A stretch of 64,000 bases of DNA from Pseudophaeomoniella oleicola. Lineage: Eukaryota; Ascomycota; Eurotiomycetes; Phaeomoniellales; Phaeomoniellaceae. Below are positions 10,778 through 21,875 of this stretch, in pieces; the stretch's first letter is position 1; the number at the start of each line of letters is the position of its first letter. The position numbers and the translations under genes are program-made. The DNA lies in assembly GCA_003868215.1 (NCBI GenBank), contig QWDQ01000082.1, forward strand, positions 25,423 to 89,422. Reading direction: 5' to 3'. The notes beneath the pieces were generated by a model. The model did not search any database and had not been told where the DNA came from. It worked only from the letters and a program-made list of their open reading frames with translations.

Positions 10778-13233
10778 ACAAAACGTCTTGCGTCATCTCT
10801 AGTGAGCTTTCTTGTTCCATCATGAAGGGTTTCTTCAACGTCATGAAGCGATGTCGATTATGAAAGTACCGCCAAAGGTACAATTCGCATTGAAAGGCGT
10901 TCTGGAGTCTGCGGCAACCCTGGGCACCTGGTTCTGAAAACGGTTACTGATCAGCTGGGCACTGTAAAGATCTCAGCCGAGTGGTTGGAGAGCCAGTTCA
11001 GCGGCTCCAACCGATTTCCGTCTTCGTGGACCATTGATTCGACGCGATTTCGATAGATCTGAATATTTCAAGCGACGGGGAACCTGCTCTACATAGTACA
11101 TTAGACCGCAGGTATCCTGGTCGTTGATCAGTTCGAAGGGAGGACGGAAGGTGCAAGGCATGGAAGGGATCGGCGCACAACCATGAATGTGTAGCACCAT
11201 TTCCCTATTTTCATGACTGCTGATGGCAACATTTCTAGATCGAGCCAATGAATCAAATCTGTTTTTCAATCCTTTTCGGTCTTTTATGCTTTGCATGACA
11301 ATTCGCATTCTTAATTATCTGATGGTCCATTTCCCATATGAAACATGTCACCTTCGATAAGCGGCTTAGTAAAATGTCGAAGTTTTCACGCCTGTCGACA
11401 CGATAGACTCGAGGTTTTGGAAACAACGAGATTAGCCTGACCACCACTGATTTCAGCATGCATCTCTCTCGACAAACGTGCATCTGGAAGCCTTTCTCCT
11501 AGTGCAAAGCATATCACTGGACTATTTGAATTTTCTGAGTGCGGACCCCAGTGCAGATATCCTCCTCCTGTACGTATACGTACTGTACCCCATGTAATCA
11601 GCAAGGTACTGTGATGTTGTGATCGTAAGGAGAAGATGAATCTATGTGAGGTGGCAATCACACATGGATTTAAATTTGATATCGGTAACTTAAGGCTTGA
11701 AAGGCAGAAGACAAGATTACCATGTCTGGTTAGGTAGGTTGGTGGCTTCCTTGGAGCATGTGGGAAATATGGTTTGAAGGTCGGTCGGGTGAATACTACC
11801 GTTGTAGCATGGGGATGTACAGTATCATAGTAGATGGCTCGGTGACCAATCTGTGAAGTTGTTCGGGTGTACTGTCAGCCCTAGTTGCTCTCAGACAGAA
11901 CACTTGGTCGTTTGTCTTCTATGGCAAGAGACTCAGCATGACATTGATATATAATTACTGTATTGTATCTTATCTTCAACATCTGATTCTACTCTAATTA
12001 CAGCAATCAATTGTTTGAGACTGACTTGACATGGTGGAGTTCTAACAAATGGACAAGTAACGTTAAATCCGGGATAACATGGTCGAATTCGTCATCGGCA
12101 TTGACTTTCCTCATTTTGCAGTTTTGCGCTCAAAAGCGGAGAACGAAGAGGGAAAAAAATCGAAGTTGACAATGGCACAAGTTCCGCCACGGATTGCGCC
12201 TTCTACCCGGTTTCTGATTGGTTGGTTGGCGAACCACAGCTAACTCCGTCCGTCACTCAGCGAACCCCGTCTGCCGCAGGAATGTATGTGAATACTCTGA
12301 AGCCTCACTCACAACAAGCGAAGGAGAAAGCAAAGAGAGAGAAAGATCCAAATGACTTGCATGTCAATAGTGATCGCAAGATATAGACAAGATGAATGGA
12401 ATCGAATTGAATTGAAACTGGGGAAAGAGGGCAGATTAATAAGGTACGGTATGCATAATTACAACGTAAATAGTACAACTACATCATTGTGGTCCGATGG
12501 GCGGAAAGAGCCCGCCAAGACCGCCATATGATCTATGCGTTATGAGTGCAAAGTCCCCAATCAGTACGTGGTAGGCCACTCAACCCAGCGGAAACAGTTC
12601 GGCTTAATCTGCCTTGATCCTGGATTTGATGATGATTCGATTATATTACTACGTAGTATATCCTTACCTTTGGGAACCCGCCATCTTCTTGGTCGATATG
12701 CTCGATCTAGTTGCCGCTCCGAGATCGTGCGTTTCCTAGACTGGTGGAGTCCTTTTGCTAAGCTCCCTAAGACGACGCCATTGACGGGTGGTCGAGCCTC
12801 ACAAGCTCTCTCCCTCCCACCTTCTGTTCCCATTGATCAAATTGTATAATTCTTTCGCTTCTTCGCATCATTTGCTGTTGCGCTTGGCTCTGCTTTTCTA
12901 TTGGGATCTAGATCTGGCGTGATTGCTGGGAAGAGCGCTAATCCGTTCATATAATATCCTTGAAGACCACCCCCGGGTTTGTGAGACGGTTTATATACCT
13001 TCGAGCCATTACCCCGGTAGCAGATCAGGAACTGATTGACTCGTCCTTGATCTCAGTGGGTATCTCAGGATAACCAAAGGCCTCTGATATCCTCGCGACA
13101 GCTTCACTGTCTGTCTGAGGATTTGACGCCTGCGCTCGCCGGCCTCCATTCGGACGAAGCGTTTTACTTCCTATTCGTCATCACGGCGTCGACACTTTGA
13201 TAGAAGACCTAATCCAGTCGGTCATCATCCAAG
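10778..13233. other. gene-poor region, 2.4 kb
   Basis: No convincing gene on either strand. The ORFs at 11253-11661 (-) and 12535-12849 (+) have no family resemblance and no splice context. It includes one perfect TACTACGTAGTA palindrome at 12647-12658. The last several hundred bases (about 12850-13233) presumably form the long promoter and leader of the sulfate permease gene. Confidence 0.5.
12647..12658. repeat. TACTACGTAGTA palindrome
   Basis: Perfect 12-bp palindrome in non-coding DNA. The same 12-mer recurs at 57305, 57904 and 58138. Function unknown. Confidence 0.8.
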
Positions 13234-15771
13234 ATGTCCACATCGACCAAGGTCGGCCTTGGTTTGGCCAAAGTCCTCGGGATCAAACTCGACTATCGCA
13301 GAGATTCTGACCCCGTCACGCGAGGCGAATCTACCTTCTCCATTGAAACCGCCGAGACCTACGTCGAGGAGGAGCCAAGATCTTTGGACTGGATTCGCGA
13401 GACGGTACCGGGACCCCGTGACATCTGCGCATATCTGTACAGTCTGTTCCCATTCCTGCAGTGGATCACGAGATACAATGCCCAATGGCTATTCGGAGAT
13501 CTGGTCGCCGGTATCACGGTCGGCATCGTCGTCGTGCCGCAGGGTATGTCATACGCCAGACTGGCAGAACTGCCCGTCCAATTCGGATTGTACTCTTCGT
13601 TCATGGGAGTTCTCATTTACTGGTTCTTCGCGACCTCAAAGGATATCACGATTGGACCGGTCGCCGTCCTCTCGTCGGTCACAGGCGACGTAGTGCTCAA
13701 AGTCGTCGCAGCACACCCCGAATACAGAGATGATCCGCATGTCATCGCGTCCGCGCTCGCCATCATCGCAGGAGCTGTAGTTTGCTTCCTGGGGTTGGCA
13801 CGCTTGGGGCGCATTGTCGACTTTATTTCTCTTACGTCCATCTCAGCCTTCATGACTGGCTCTGCCATCAACATTGCGGTCGGCCAGGTCCCAACTATGA
13901 TGGGTATCACCGGATTCGATACAAGAGCTCCGACATACGAGGTCGTTATTAACATCCTCAAGCATTTGGGCCGCTCCAAACTCGACGCAGCGATGGGATT
14001 GACCGCTCTAGCGATGCTTTATATCATCAGAACTTCTTGCAACATGGCCGCTAAGAAGATTCCGCGTCATGCGAAACTCTTCTTCTTCTTATCAACCCTC
14101 CGGACATCTTTCGTCATGCTGCTTTACGTAATGATTTCATGGCTCGTCAATCGGCATCACCGGCACCACCCCAAGTTCAGGATCCTGAGGAGTGTACCCC
14201 GTGGATTCCAAAATGCCGCGGTGCCCACGATCAACACACCAATGATCAAAACCTTCGCTTCTGAATTACCATCAACCATCATCGTTATGTTGATTGAGCA
14301 CATTGCCATCTCCAAATCTTTCGGTCGGGTCAACAACTATACAATCAACCCCTCGCAAGAATTGGTCGCCATCGGCGTGACGAACCTACTTGCTCCTTTC
14401 TTGGGCGGTTACCCAGCGACCGGTTCCTTTTCCCGAACGGCTATTAAATCCAAGGCGGGTGTCAGGACCCCTTTCGCCGGTGTCATCACAGCCATTATTG
14501 TGTTGCTTGCCATCTATGCCCTCCCAGCAGTCTTCTTTTACATCCCGAACGCTACTATGTCAGCTGTCATTATTCACGCTGTCGGAGATTTAATCACACC
14601 GCCCAACACGCTTTATCAATTCTGGCGGGTATCGCCCATCGAAGTCTTCATCTTCTTTGCTGGTGTCCTCGTCACGGTTTTCTCCACCATCGAAAATGGT
14701 ATTTACACCACGATCTGCCTGTCAGCTGGTGTTCTGCTTTTCCGTCTTCTTTATGCCAGAGGTCGATTTTTGGGTCAAGTCCAAGTCCACTCTGTGATCG
14801 GCGATCATTTGCTCGCTGATCAACCGAAATCTGCGGAAGCTGGTCAGGATAGTCAGGATAGTCAGCCGACGCAACCAAGGCTCGCGGGTCTAGGCGGAGA
14901 GCAATTCGATTCGGATCGTGCTACCCGCAACATCTTCCTGCCAATTAACCACCGGGACGGTACCAACCCAGAAGTTGCAGTCAATCACCCATACCCCGGA
15001 ATCTTCATATACCGCTTCAGTGAAGGATTCAACTACCCCAACGCCAATCCCTATTTCGACGACCTCACAGAAACCGTTTTCCGTGAATGCCGCCGCACAA
15101 ACCCTGACTCCTATCCCCGACTCGGTGACCGACCATGGAATGACCCAGGCCCGCGCCGTGGAAAGGCAGCCAAAGATCGGTCCCATCTACCTACCCTCAA
15201 AGCCATCATTCTCGACTTCTCCTCGGTCAATAACGTCGATGTCACCTCGGTTCAGCATCTCATCGATGTTCGCAACCAACTCGATCGTTTCACGGCTCCA
15301 GAAAAAGTCCAGTGGCATCTCGCCTGTATCAACAATCGCTGGACCAAACGAGCCCTGGCTTCAGCCGGTTTCGGTTACCCTACACCGTACGATCCCACTT
15401 TGGAGTTCCATCGCTGGAAACCAATCTTCTCCGTTGCCGACCTTGGCGGTGCAGACTCTGCAGCAGCGGTCGCGGAAGCGTATGACAACCAACAACTGGC
15501 CAGACGTAATACGCATGATGCTGCTGAACGGGGTGATGCCATCGATTCGGAAGTCTCATCGGCAAGCGAAGGTCGCGAAGATGCAATCAAGTCGACCGGT
15601 CATTATCAAAAAGAATTAGGTCAGAGCAAGGCTTACGGAAGCTCAAAGATTGCTCCAGTCCACGGTCTTAATCGACCATTGTTCCACACCGATCTCACGA
15701 GCGCGTTGCAAAGTGCTATCGCTAACGCCGAAGGGAGGGACGGGCTGGGGGCCAGAAAAGTGGTTGAATAA
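13234..15771 (+). CDS. sulfate permease (SulP/SLC26 family)
   Basis: Plasma-membrane sulfate uptake transporter feeding cysteine and methionine synthesis. Single exon, 845 residues, in the range of fungal SutB/CYS-14 proteins. About the first 85 residues are cytosolic. A membrane domain of 10-14 helices follows, with SulP signatures GDLVAGITVGIVVVPQGMSYA, LPVQFGLYSSFMG, and FLGGYPATGSFSRTAIKSKAGVRTPFAG. A C-terminal STAS domain lies at about residues 585-720, containing KAIILDFSSVNNVDVTSVQHL. The last ~120 residues are hydrophilic and low in complexity. The start at 13234 is an ATG giving the usual acidic N-terminal tail. In related fungi such genes are controlled by sulfur bZIP regulators; I did not find a clear operator to support that here. 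Specificity for sulfate is inferred from family. Confidence 0.92.
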   Translation: MSTSTKVGLGLAKVLGIKLDYRRDSDPVTRGESTFSIETAETYVEEEPRSLDWIRETVPGPRDICAYLYSLFPFLQWITRYNAQWLFGDLVAGITVGIVVVPQGMSYARLAELPVQFGLYSSFMGVLIYWFFATSKDITIGPVAVLSSVTGDVVLKVVAAHPEYRDDPHVIASALAIIAGAVVCFLGLARLGRIVDFISLTSISAFMTGSAINIAVGQVPTMMGITGFDTRAPTYEVVINILKHLGRSKLDAAMGLTALAMLYIIRTSCNMAAKKIPRHAKLFFFLSTLRTSFVMLLYVMISWLVNRHHRHHPKFRILRSVPRGFQNAAVPTINTPMIKTFASELPSTIIVMLIEHIAISKSFGRVNNYTINPSQELVAIGVTNLLAPFLGGYPATGSFSRTAIKSKAGVRTPFAGVITAIIVLLAIYALPAVFFYIPNATMSAVIIHAVGDLITPPNTLYQFWRVSPIEVFIFFAGVLVTVFSTIENGIYTTICLSAGVLLFRLLYARGRFLGQVQVHSVIGDHLLADQPKSAEAGQDSQDSQPTQPRLAGLGGEQFDSDRATRNIFLPINHRDGTNPEVAVNHPYPGIFIYRFSEGFNYPNANPYFDDLTETVFRECRRTNPDSYPRLGDRPWNDPGPRRGKAAKDRSHLPTLKAIILDFSSVNNVDVTSVQHLIDVRNQLDRFTAPEKVQWHLACINNRWTKRALASAGFGYPTPYDPTLEFHRWKPIFSVADLGGADSAAAVAEAYDNQQLARRNTHDAAERGDAIDSEVSSASEGREDAIKSTGHYQKELGQSKAYGSSKIAPVHGLNRPLFHTDLTSALQSAIANAEGRDGLGARKVVE

Positions 15772-16654
15772 AAGCGCATTGTCAGTCATGAATTGAATCA
15801 TGCAGGAGTTTTGGGTTTTTTGGCCCGGAATTGGCTACGTAGGCACGGATTCTCAATTGTTCACTCCTCGTGGTATTGGGTTGCTATGTTAGACATGAGA
15901 GACCCCTACGCATTATTTGATAGCATTATTTTTGGAGGGAGGGGGAAATGCATATATACCATTGTTCTGAATTGCTTCGTCCGAATCCGACAGAAGCGAG
16001 AAACAGAGTCGAGAAGAGGCAGATTTGTACCATATACCGAATGAGCATTTCGCATCTTCACCCTTCTCACATATCCCTTCGCTGACCGTATGTCACATTC
16101 ATCTGTCCAGCCCTACTGTAACTGCGATTTTCCATGTGAGCATCTTGATACATCGATAGCTTTGATATTTCAGCAGGAAAGGGAAAGTCTTTGAAGTCTT
16201 TCTCAGCGTAAAGTCCATTATGAGAAGGCAAGATTCGTTTGTGGCTTCGGCTTATCTAGACCTACATCTCGAAAGACATTTAAATATTTGGGTATCTGTG
16301 CATCTAGCTTATTACCATGCCTTTACTGAAACGATAGGTTGGCTGGGATAATACATTATGCATGTATTATAGACCACCAAAGAAGCGACCAATGATAAAG
16401 TATCGATTATATCTCCACAGACAGCAAGTCAGGTCACTCAGCAACCCCTCCTTCTCTCGACTCGGCTTCCGCCTTTTATCTGACAGATGTTTGTAACACC
16501 ATCACTCACCCCCTCCTATATCCTAGCCCATACTTTCAACCATTTTTCTATACAACAAGAAGAGAATCACTTCAATACCTACTCGGAGATTCCATTGCTC
16601 CTAGCTAGCCGCATCTCTTCCGACCCCAGAGAAGAAAGATATCTGATACCGAAA
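15772..16654. other. intergenic / leader of the microprotein gene
   Basis: Sulfate permease 3' flank and the promoter and leader of the small gene at 16655. The ORF from 16487 is in frame with and contains the microprotein start, but the extra 56 upstream codons look like leader sequence rather than protein. No separate gene seen. Confidence 0.5.
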
Positions 16655-16813
16655 ATGGGCCATCCATCTTGTCCGAAATGCGGTGTGGCGATAACGTCGG
16701 GTGGGAAGAGCTGTGGGAGTTGTGGCGCTGTGAGTTTTTTTCTCGATCTTATCTTGAGGCATGGCTGGTGGTTACTAACGGAGGGTTTTACTGGATAGAC
16801 TTGTCCGAAATGA
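16655..16813 (+). CDS. 29-residue Cys-rich zinc-ribbon-like microprotein
   Basis: Two exons, 16655-16729 and 16799-16813, encode 29 residues: an ATG at 16655, the pairs CPKC (residues 6-9) and CGSC (20-23), then a final TCPK with a fifth Cys at 27. The CxxC-x10-CxxC layout resembles a minimal zinc ribbon; metal binding is inferred. The intron is 69 bp with canonical GTGAGT donor, a TTACTAAC branch site and a TAG acceptor, and it falls exactly between GA and TCPK, so translation of unspliced RNA would lose the last Cys. The spliced intron in so short a frame argues for a real gene. The frame is open upstream to 16487, so an N-terminally longer protein of about 85 residues is possible. Function unknown. 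Confidence 0.68.
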
Positions 16814-17770
16814 AATGGAACAGTTAGCTTGGGATGGGTTGTTGACGACCGATGGATGGAGTGTCTTCACGTGGTATTTGAGGTGATACAAGAAGGCCTG
16901 GCAGAACTTTATGATGATCTTTTACGATTTCGACGACGATGATGGCGACGACGAAACGATGTTACCGTGAAGTACTTTGGTTGGCGAGGAGTGGGGGGAA
17001 CTCAACTCAGCGTGCTCACCAGCTCTACACAGAGACGAACAGATATGGGAATGATGGCTGGATTTCAACTCAAATCTTTTCAACCAGAAGAAATATTCAT
17101 GCTACACAAGTTTTAATGCTGAACTTCTTTTCGAACCTCAAAGGACTTCCTTCCAGTTCCCCAGTCCCGATGAACAATTCCCTATAAATCCTTGAATCAT
17201 GAAACAGGCCCCAGTTGGATCATTTGGATATTTCTGTCTTTCCATATAGCCGGTCCCTTGTAGATATTGAGCACACAGTGTGCGTCGACACAGCTTGGGT
17301 TGAGATGATAGATGGGCCCAGTTCGAAATATGTAGTCAAGCAGAGCTGAGAGCATGCATACTAGAGCTTTGGGGGAACGTGGATAGTATTACCATGCAAC
17401 TCCGCCGCCGTGCAGTAGAACCACTCGAACCACGCGCTGAATTATTACCTTTCCATCAGCTCTTAGTTTCTTGAAAGTGATTCACTAAAGTGATTGATGG
17501 AAGTGTTGACCATCAGAATGAGTCCAGGGATATAACGAATAGATACGCTAGTCCCAAAAAGGGTTTAATTGACTTGACGCGGGGGAGAGCAAGACGCGCC
17601 ACTTCGCGTTTCTCTATTTCTCGATTATTGTGACTTTCAAAATCGCCAGACTCGCAACCACAATCAAAACAGAAGCATCTCTTAAACAGACTACATTTGC
17701 TTTTTCCAGCAAATTCTTCTTACTTCCTACGCTCTGTTTTTAGTTCATATCACAATCCTCGGTGTTCAAA
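16814..17770. other. intergenic, microprotein 3' flank and PCNA promoter
   Basis: No supported gene. The short ORF at 16939-17187 has no recognisable features. The distal part carries the PCNA promoter with a cluster of ACGCG motifs (17577-17609) and pyrimidine-rich leader sequence. Confidence 0.6.
17577..17609. promoter_or_regulatory. cluster of ACGCG (MCB-like) sites upstream of PCNA
   Basis: Three ACGCG cores lie within 33 bp: 17577-17581 and 17594-17598 on the plus strand and 17605-17609 on the minus strand. They sit about 160-195 bp upstream of the PCNA start. ACGCG is the core of the MluI cell-cycle box bound by MBF-type factors, which drive G1/S genes in fungi. The match to replication gene PCNA makes a regulatory role plausible; binding is inferred. 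Confidence 0.6.
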
Positions 17771-18770
17771 AGTATGTATTGTGTACAGCGCGTGAGTTCA
17801 AGGGGAAATTGCTAACATGTTGGATAGTGTTGGAAGCACGTCTCGAGCAGGCCGTGACCTTGAAGAAGGCATGTACATCTGAATATAGGGCTATTACACA
17901 GGATAACTGACTGTGTTCGTTAGGTCGTCGATGCCATTAAAGATCTTGTCCAGGACTGCAACTTCGACTGCAATGACTCGGGCATCGCCCTTCAAGCTAT
18001 GGACAACTCCCATGTCGCCCTCGTATCAATGATGTTGAAGGCCGAAGGTTTCTCGCCTTACCGATGCGATAGAAACATCGCGCTTGGGATCAACCTCACA
18101 TCGCTCACCAAGGTGCTCCGTGCCGCTCAAAACGAAGATATTCTCACCCTCAAGGCTGAAGATGGTGGCGACGCAGTCAACCTCGTCTTCGAGAGCAGTG
18201 AGACGGACAGAATAAGCGAATATGATATAAAGTTGATGGATATCGATCAAGAGCACTTGGGAATTCCGGATACTGAATATGCTGCTACCATCGAGATGCC
18301 CGCCATGGAATTCCAGCGCATCTGCCGAGATCTTATTGCTATGTCAGAGTCAGGTATGGGACACTATTCTACTTCATCACGTACGCTCTTTCGCTAATCT
18401 TGTATAGTTGGCATCGAGGCCAGCAAGGACGGTGTCAAGTTCTCATGTCAAGGTGACATCGGTAGCGGAAGTGTGACCGTCCGCCAACATACAAATGTCG
18501 AGAAGCCTTCACAGGATGTCACGATAAATCTGTCGGAACCGGTCTCTCTCAACTTCTCCCTCAAGTACCTCGTCAACTTCTGCAAAGCCAGCGGGTTGTC
18601 TGAAAAGGTCAAGATCTGTCTATCTCAAGAAGTGCCTCTATTGGTTGAATACAGCCTTGGGAGTGGTTATCTGCGATTCTACTTGGCACCAAAGGTAGGC
18701 GCACATTGGCACAACAATCCACCAGTGATTGGGCTAACATGTATTGTCACAGATCGGAGACGACGAATAG
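17771..18770 (+). CDS. POL30/pcnA: proliferating cell nuclear antigen (PCNA), DNA sliding clamp
   Basis: Homotrimeric nuclear ring that tethers DNA polymerases and many replication and repair partners to DNA. Exons 17771 (one base), 17828-17868, 17924-18353, 18408-18694, 18753-18770; 258 residues, the same length as yeast PCNA. It begins [20 protein letters not shown], includes [20 protein letters not shown] (DNA-facing loop and helix), the interdomain connector region around [16 protein letters not shown], and ends FYLAPKIGDDE. Two oddities are seen directly. The start codon must be split A|TG by a 56-bp intron whose donor is GTATGT, since the second exon opens with TG followed by LEAR. The second intron (17869-17923) starts with GC instead of GT (GCATGT...TTAG). 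Alternative placements break the strongly conserved KKVVDAIK junction. Family identity is certain; the start exon is inferred. Confidence 0.93.
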
Positions 18771-19525
18771 AGTGACAACAATTTTTTAGGGCTAGTCATG
18801 GTCAGTAGATGTCAGATTGCTGTCTGATTATGAAAAGCTACGAGTACGCATGGATGGTACGGTACGATAATGGCAGGCTAGGTAAAATCACGATATGATG
18901 GGAGTAGGATTCTGCATGAGTGTCTCTGGGGTAGTAACGCAAAAGTGCGCCTATCCAGTGGAAGAATTTCTGAAAGGGCGTTAGACAGGAAATGTAAACA
19001 CCCGGGACTTCTATCGATCGTGCTTTTCCAGGGTTAGAAACTGTCAATGATGATATCTTAGCGGAATCAATGATTATGTCTGAGGTGATATTGGAATCGA
19101 GTATTACGCCGAGAGTCCGGAGTATGAGTATGAGTATGATTATGATAACGAAGGTAAGGAATCCTATGGGCATTTTCTTTGTTCGGCGGACTCTACGTAG
19201 CACGCGGGGTCAATCAAATAATAAATAATTATTAATTATGATAAGCGTAGAAGATCTGGGTTAATTCCCGACCTTACGTAGGGCTCTCTCTGTCTCTTAA
19301 GTTACAAGGATCGGAAAATCCCAGATCTTACCCTTCGAGTCCCTGAGATTGATGACTCAACCCCACCAGATTTGATTCCCTACAACAACGAGAGGAAAGA
19401 CATTGGCAGGCATAAAGGTCTTGCGACAAACAAAGCAAAGAGCCGGTGGGTTAGATTCGGAAGGGCCTTTTCAGGTCTTGGGATAGGATACATACAGCGC
19501 CTTTTTCTCAGGGAAATCTGCAAGA
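18771..19525. other. intergenic between PCNA and pyridoxal kinase
   Basis: No supported gene. The minus-strand frame 19203-18838 has a hydrophobic run of Ile/Leu but starts at GTG and derives from an AT-rich GAGTATGA-like simple repeat, so I left it out. The right half is the pyridoxal kinase promoter and leader. Confidence 0.55.
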
Positions 19526-21276
19526 ATGCCAGGGGGAGACGACTTCCCTGTCCCTGAGACGAGGGTACTGGCCATTGCTAGCCATGTAGGAAAACACAAC
19601 ACCATTTGCCGATCCCAAAAAAAAGAGGTGTACATGTTATGACTGACAAATTCATCTGTTTTGCATGTAGGTTGTCTATGGGTGAGTTTCTAGTCTTGTG
19701 GTTTTTCTCCTCTTTCTGCCCTTCAATCAGGGACCTCTTCTCCCATCCCCTACGGTTGCAAAGGGAGAAATAAAGATGGACGCTTTCTCATGTTCGGGTC
19801 TATATCCCATCTCGATTCAGATATGTGGGAAATACTATGGCGACGTTCGTTATGCAGGCTATGGGCTGCGATGTCGCGGCGTTGAATACAGTCCAATTCA
19901 GTATGTCCCGTTTCTACTTTTCTTTTCCTTCCCCTATTTCTTGCACTGTTGCTGTATTTTACACATCGAATCAAGTTCTTCTGTTATAGTGCTCCTCTCC
20001 TTTGTGTCGAAGAGGTGCGGCCAAGAAGGAAAACGAGAGCAACTCTCTCCTCCGAAGAGAACACCGACATCAACATACAATTGGAATGGAGTGAATGTTT
20101 ACTGACTGCCGTCTGCCTAACAGGTAATCACACTGCATACAAACAAGTTAAAGGCACCAGATTCACCGACGAACAGATCCGAGATCTATACGAAGGCTTG
20201 AAGCAGTCCTATCTTACTGATTTTGACGCCCTGCTATCCGGTTACGCTCCGAGTGCAGAAGCAGTCCAGGCTGTAGGGGACATCGGCAAAGACCTGCGGC
20301 AGAAATCGGAAGGGAAGCCAGGATCCTTTTTCTGGGGTAATGAAGGCCAAAACATGCCCTCGACCTACATGAGAATATTCATGCTAGTGCTTTTCGTACA
20401 AGGCCTTGATTTGCTGACGGTGTTGTCTTAGTTCTTGATCCGGTTATGGGCGATCAGGGGAGGTTGTACGTCAGCGAAACATGTGTTCCGGTCTATAAAC
20501 AGATAATATCTCACGCCGATCTCATACTACCGAACCAATTCGAAGCCGAGTGAGTAGCAACTTGACAACGCTCGTGGCTCTCCTTGTCTAGGTCAAGGTT
20601 ATACTGACTGTCGGTCTACACTAATAGAACCCTCTCCGGAATCAAGATCGACTCCCTATCCACCCTCACCGAAGCCATCACCCACCTCCACACCGTCCAC
20701 AAAATCCCCCATATAGTGATAACCTCAATCCGCCTCCCTTCTACCACTTCAACCTCCCACCCGACCCTCACCGTAATCGGCTCCTCCGCCACCACATCCA
20801 CCCCATCCCCTCAGCCCCGCCTCTTCAAACTTGTCATCCCCGCCCTCGACTGCTTCTTCTCCGGCACCGGCGACCTCTTCGCCGCGCTCATGCTCGTGCG
20901 CCTCCGCGAAGCCTCCTCGCACGCCGACCTCCTGACCACCCCATCCTGGATGCCGCCCGACTCGATCCCCGGCCCGGACTTACCGCTCGCGCGCGCCGCC
21001 GAAAAGGTGCTCGCGTCGATGCAGAGCGTGCTCGAGAAGACGATGGTGGCCCGACGCGACGACTTGACGAGGCAAGGGTACGGCGTCGAACGGCCCTGGG
21101 CTACTACTACTTCTAGTTCAACGTCAACAACTCCGGCGGTAGTAGACATCACCCAAGGCGACGGCAAACGCTGGTACCTCGCCCAAACCAAAGCCTCCGA
21201 AGTGCGTCTGATCCGAAACATCGGCGATCTCTGGAATCCGGATCTACGGTATAAAGCCGAGGCGTTGGACCTGTGA
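19526..21276 (+). CDS. pyridoxal kinase (PdxK/Bud16 type)
   Basis: Phosphorylates pyridoxal, pyridoxine and pyridoxamine with ATP in the vitamin B6 salvage pathway. Exons 19526-19585, 19671-19681, 19821-19900, 20124-20336, 20432-20549, 20628-21276; 376 residues. The spliced product reads VLAIASHVVYGYVGNTMATFVMQ, AALNTVQFSNHTAYKQVKG, LLSGYAPSAEAVQAV, DPVMGDQGRLYVSE, ILPNQFEAETLSG and GTGDLFAALML (catalytic Asp in GTGD, about residue 242). Exon 2 is only 11 nt (VVYG codons), flanked by 85- and 139-bp introns; the conserved peptide across both junctions supports it. The segment between the DPVMGDQG and GTGD motifs carries a Ser/Thr/Pro-rich insertion, and the 3' exon is markedly GC-rich compared with the gene's 5' half. 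Family call firm. Confidence 0.92.
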
Positions 21277-21329
21277 TTTCATCGGACCTCTCTTTTCGGT
21301 TCTTTTTTTCTTCTCTATATATATATATG

Positions 21330-21354
21330 AACGACAGAGAGAGAGAGAGAGAGA
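21330..21354. repeat. (AT)n and (GA)n microsatellites
   Basis: A short TA run (about 21316-21328) is followed by about ten GA dinucleotides in the pyridoxal kinase 3' flank. A CT-rich run also lies at about 21503-21528. Directly visible, no known function. Confidence 0.85.
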
Positions 21355-21875
21355 ATGGGGAAATGAAAATAAAAAAAGAGGGCATAAGAAGAATCAAGAT
21401 TAGACTGTTTAGATTTTACGATCGTGAGTACACGCGAATATAATTATTACCTTATACCTGTGTCCTATTCCATCGTAAAGCCTTCTAAAAGCATGACCTG
21501 CCTCTCTCTCCCTCTCTCTCTCTCTCTGTATACCACCAACATCACCAGCAACATAAGTAAAAAAAAGAAAACAGGGCCTGTCATCACAGGTAAAAAATTA
21601 AACGTCCTTTTCTTTGCAAAGCAATATAGGCTAAAAAAGTTAAAAAACTTCAGGTAGATAAAGGTAGGTAAGGTAGATAGATAAGCTCTTTTCGTTTCAT
21701 TCTTTTCCCCCCCCCTTTCATTCCCTCACGCCATCCCTCCCAGCCAGCCTTGCCAGCCTTGCCAGCCTGTCCCCCGTTTCTCCTGTCTTGTATAGCGCCA
21801 TGTACTGTGTGAAAGGATATCAACATTTCGAAGAAAAAAAAAAGACCAAGAACAAGAACAAGAAGAACAAGTAAT

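Noticed and set aside
18838-19203. 121-codon minus-strand frame with an Ile/Leu-rich membrane-like run
   Set aside because: Starts at GTG, and the hydrophobic run derives from a GAGTATGA-type simple repeat; no homology pattern.
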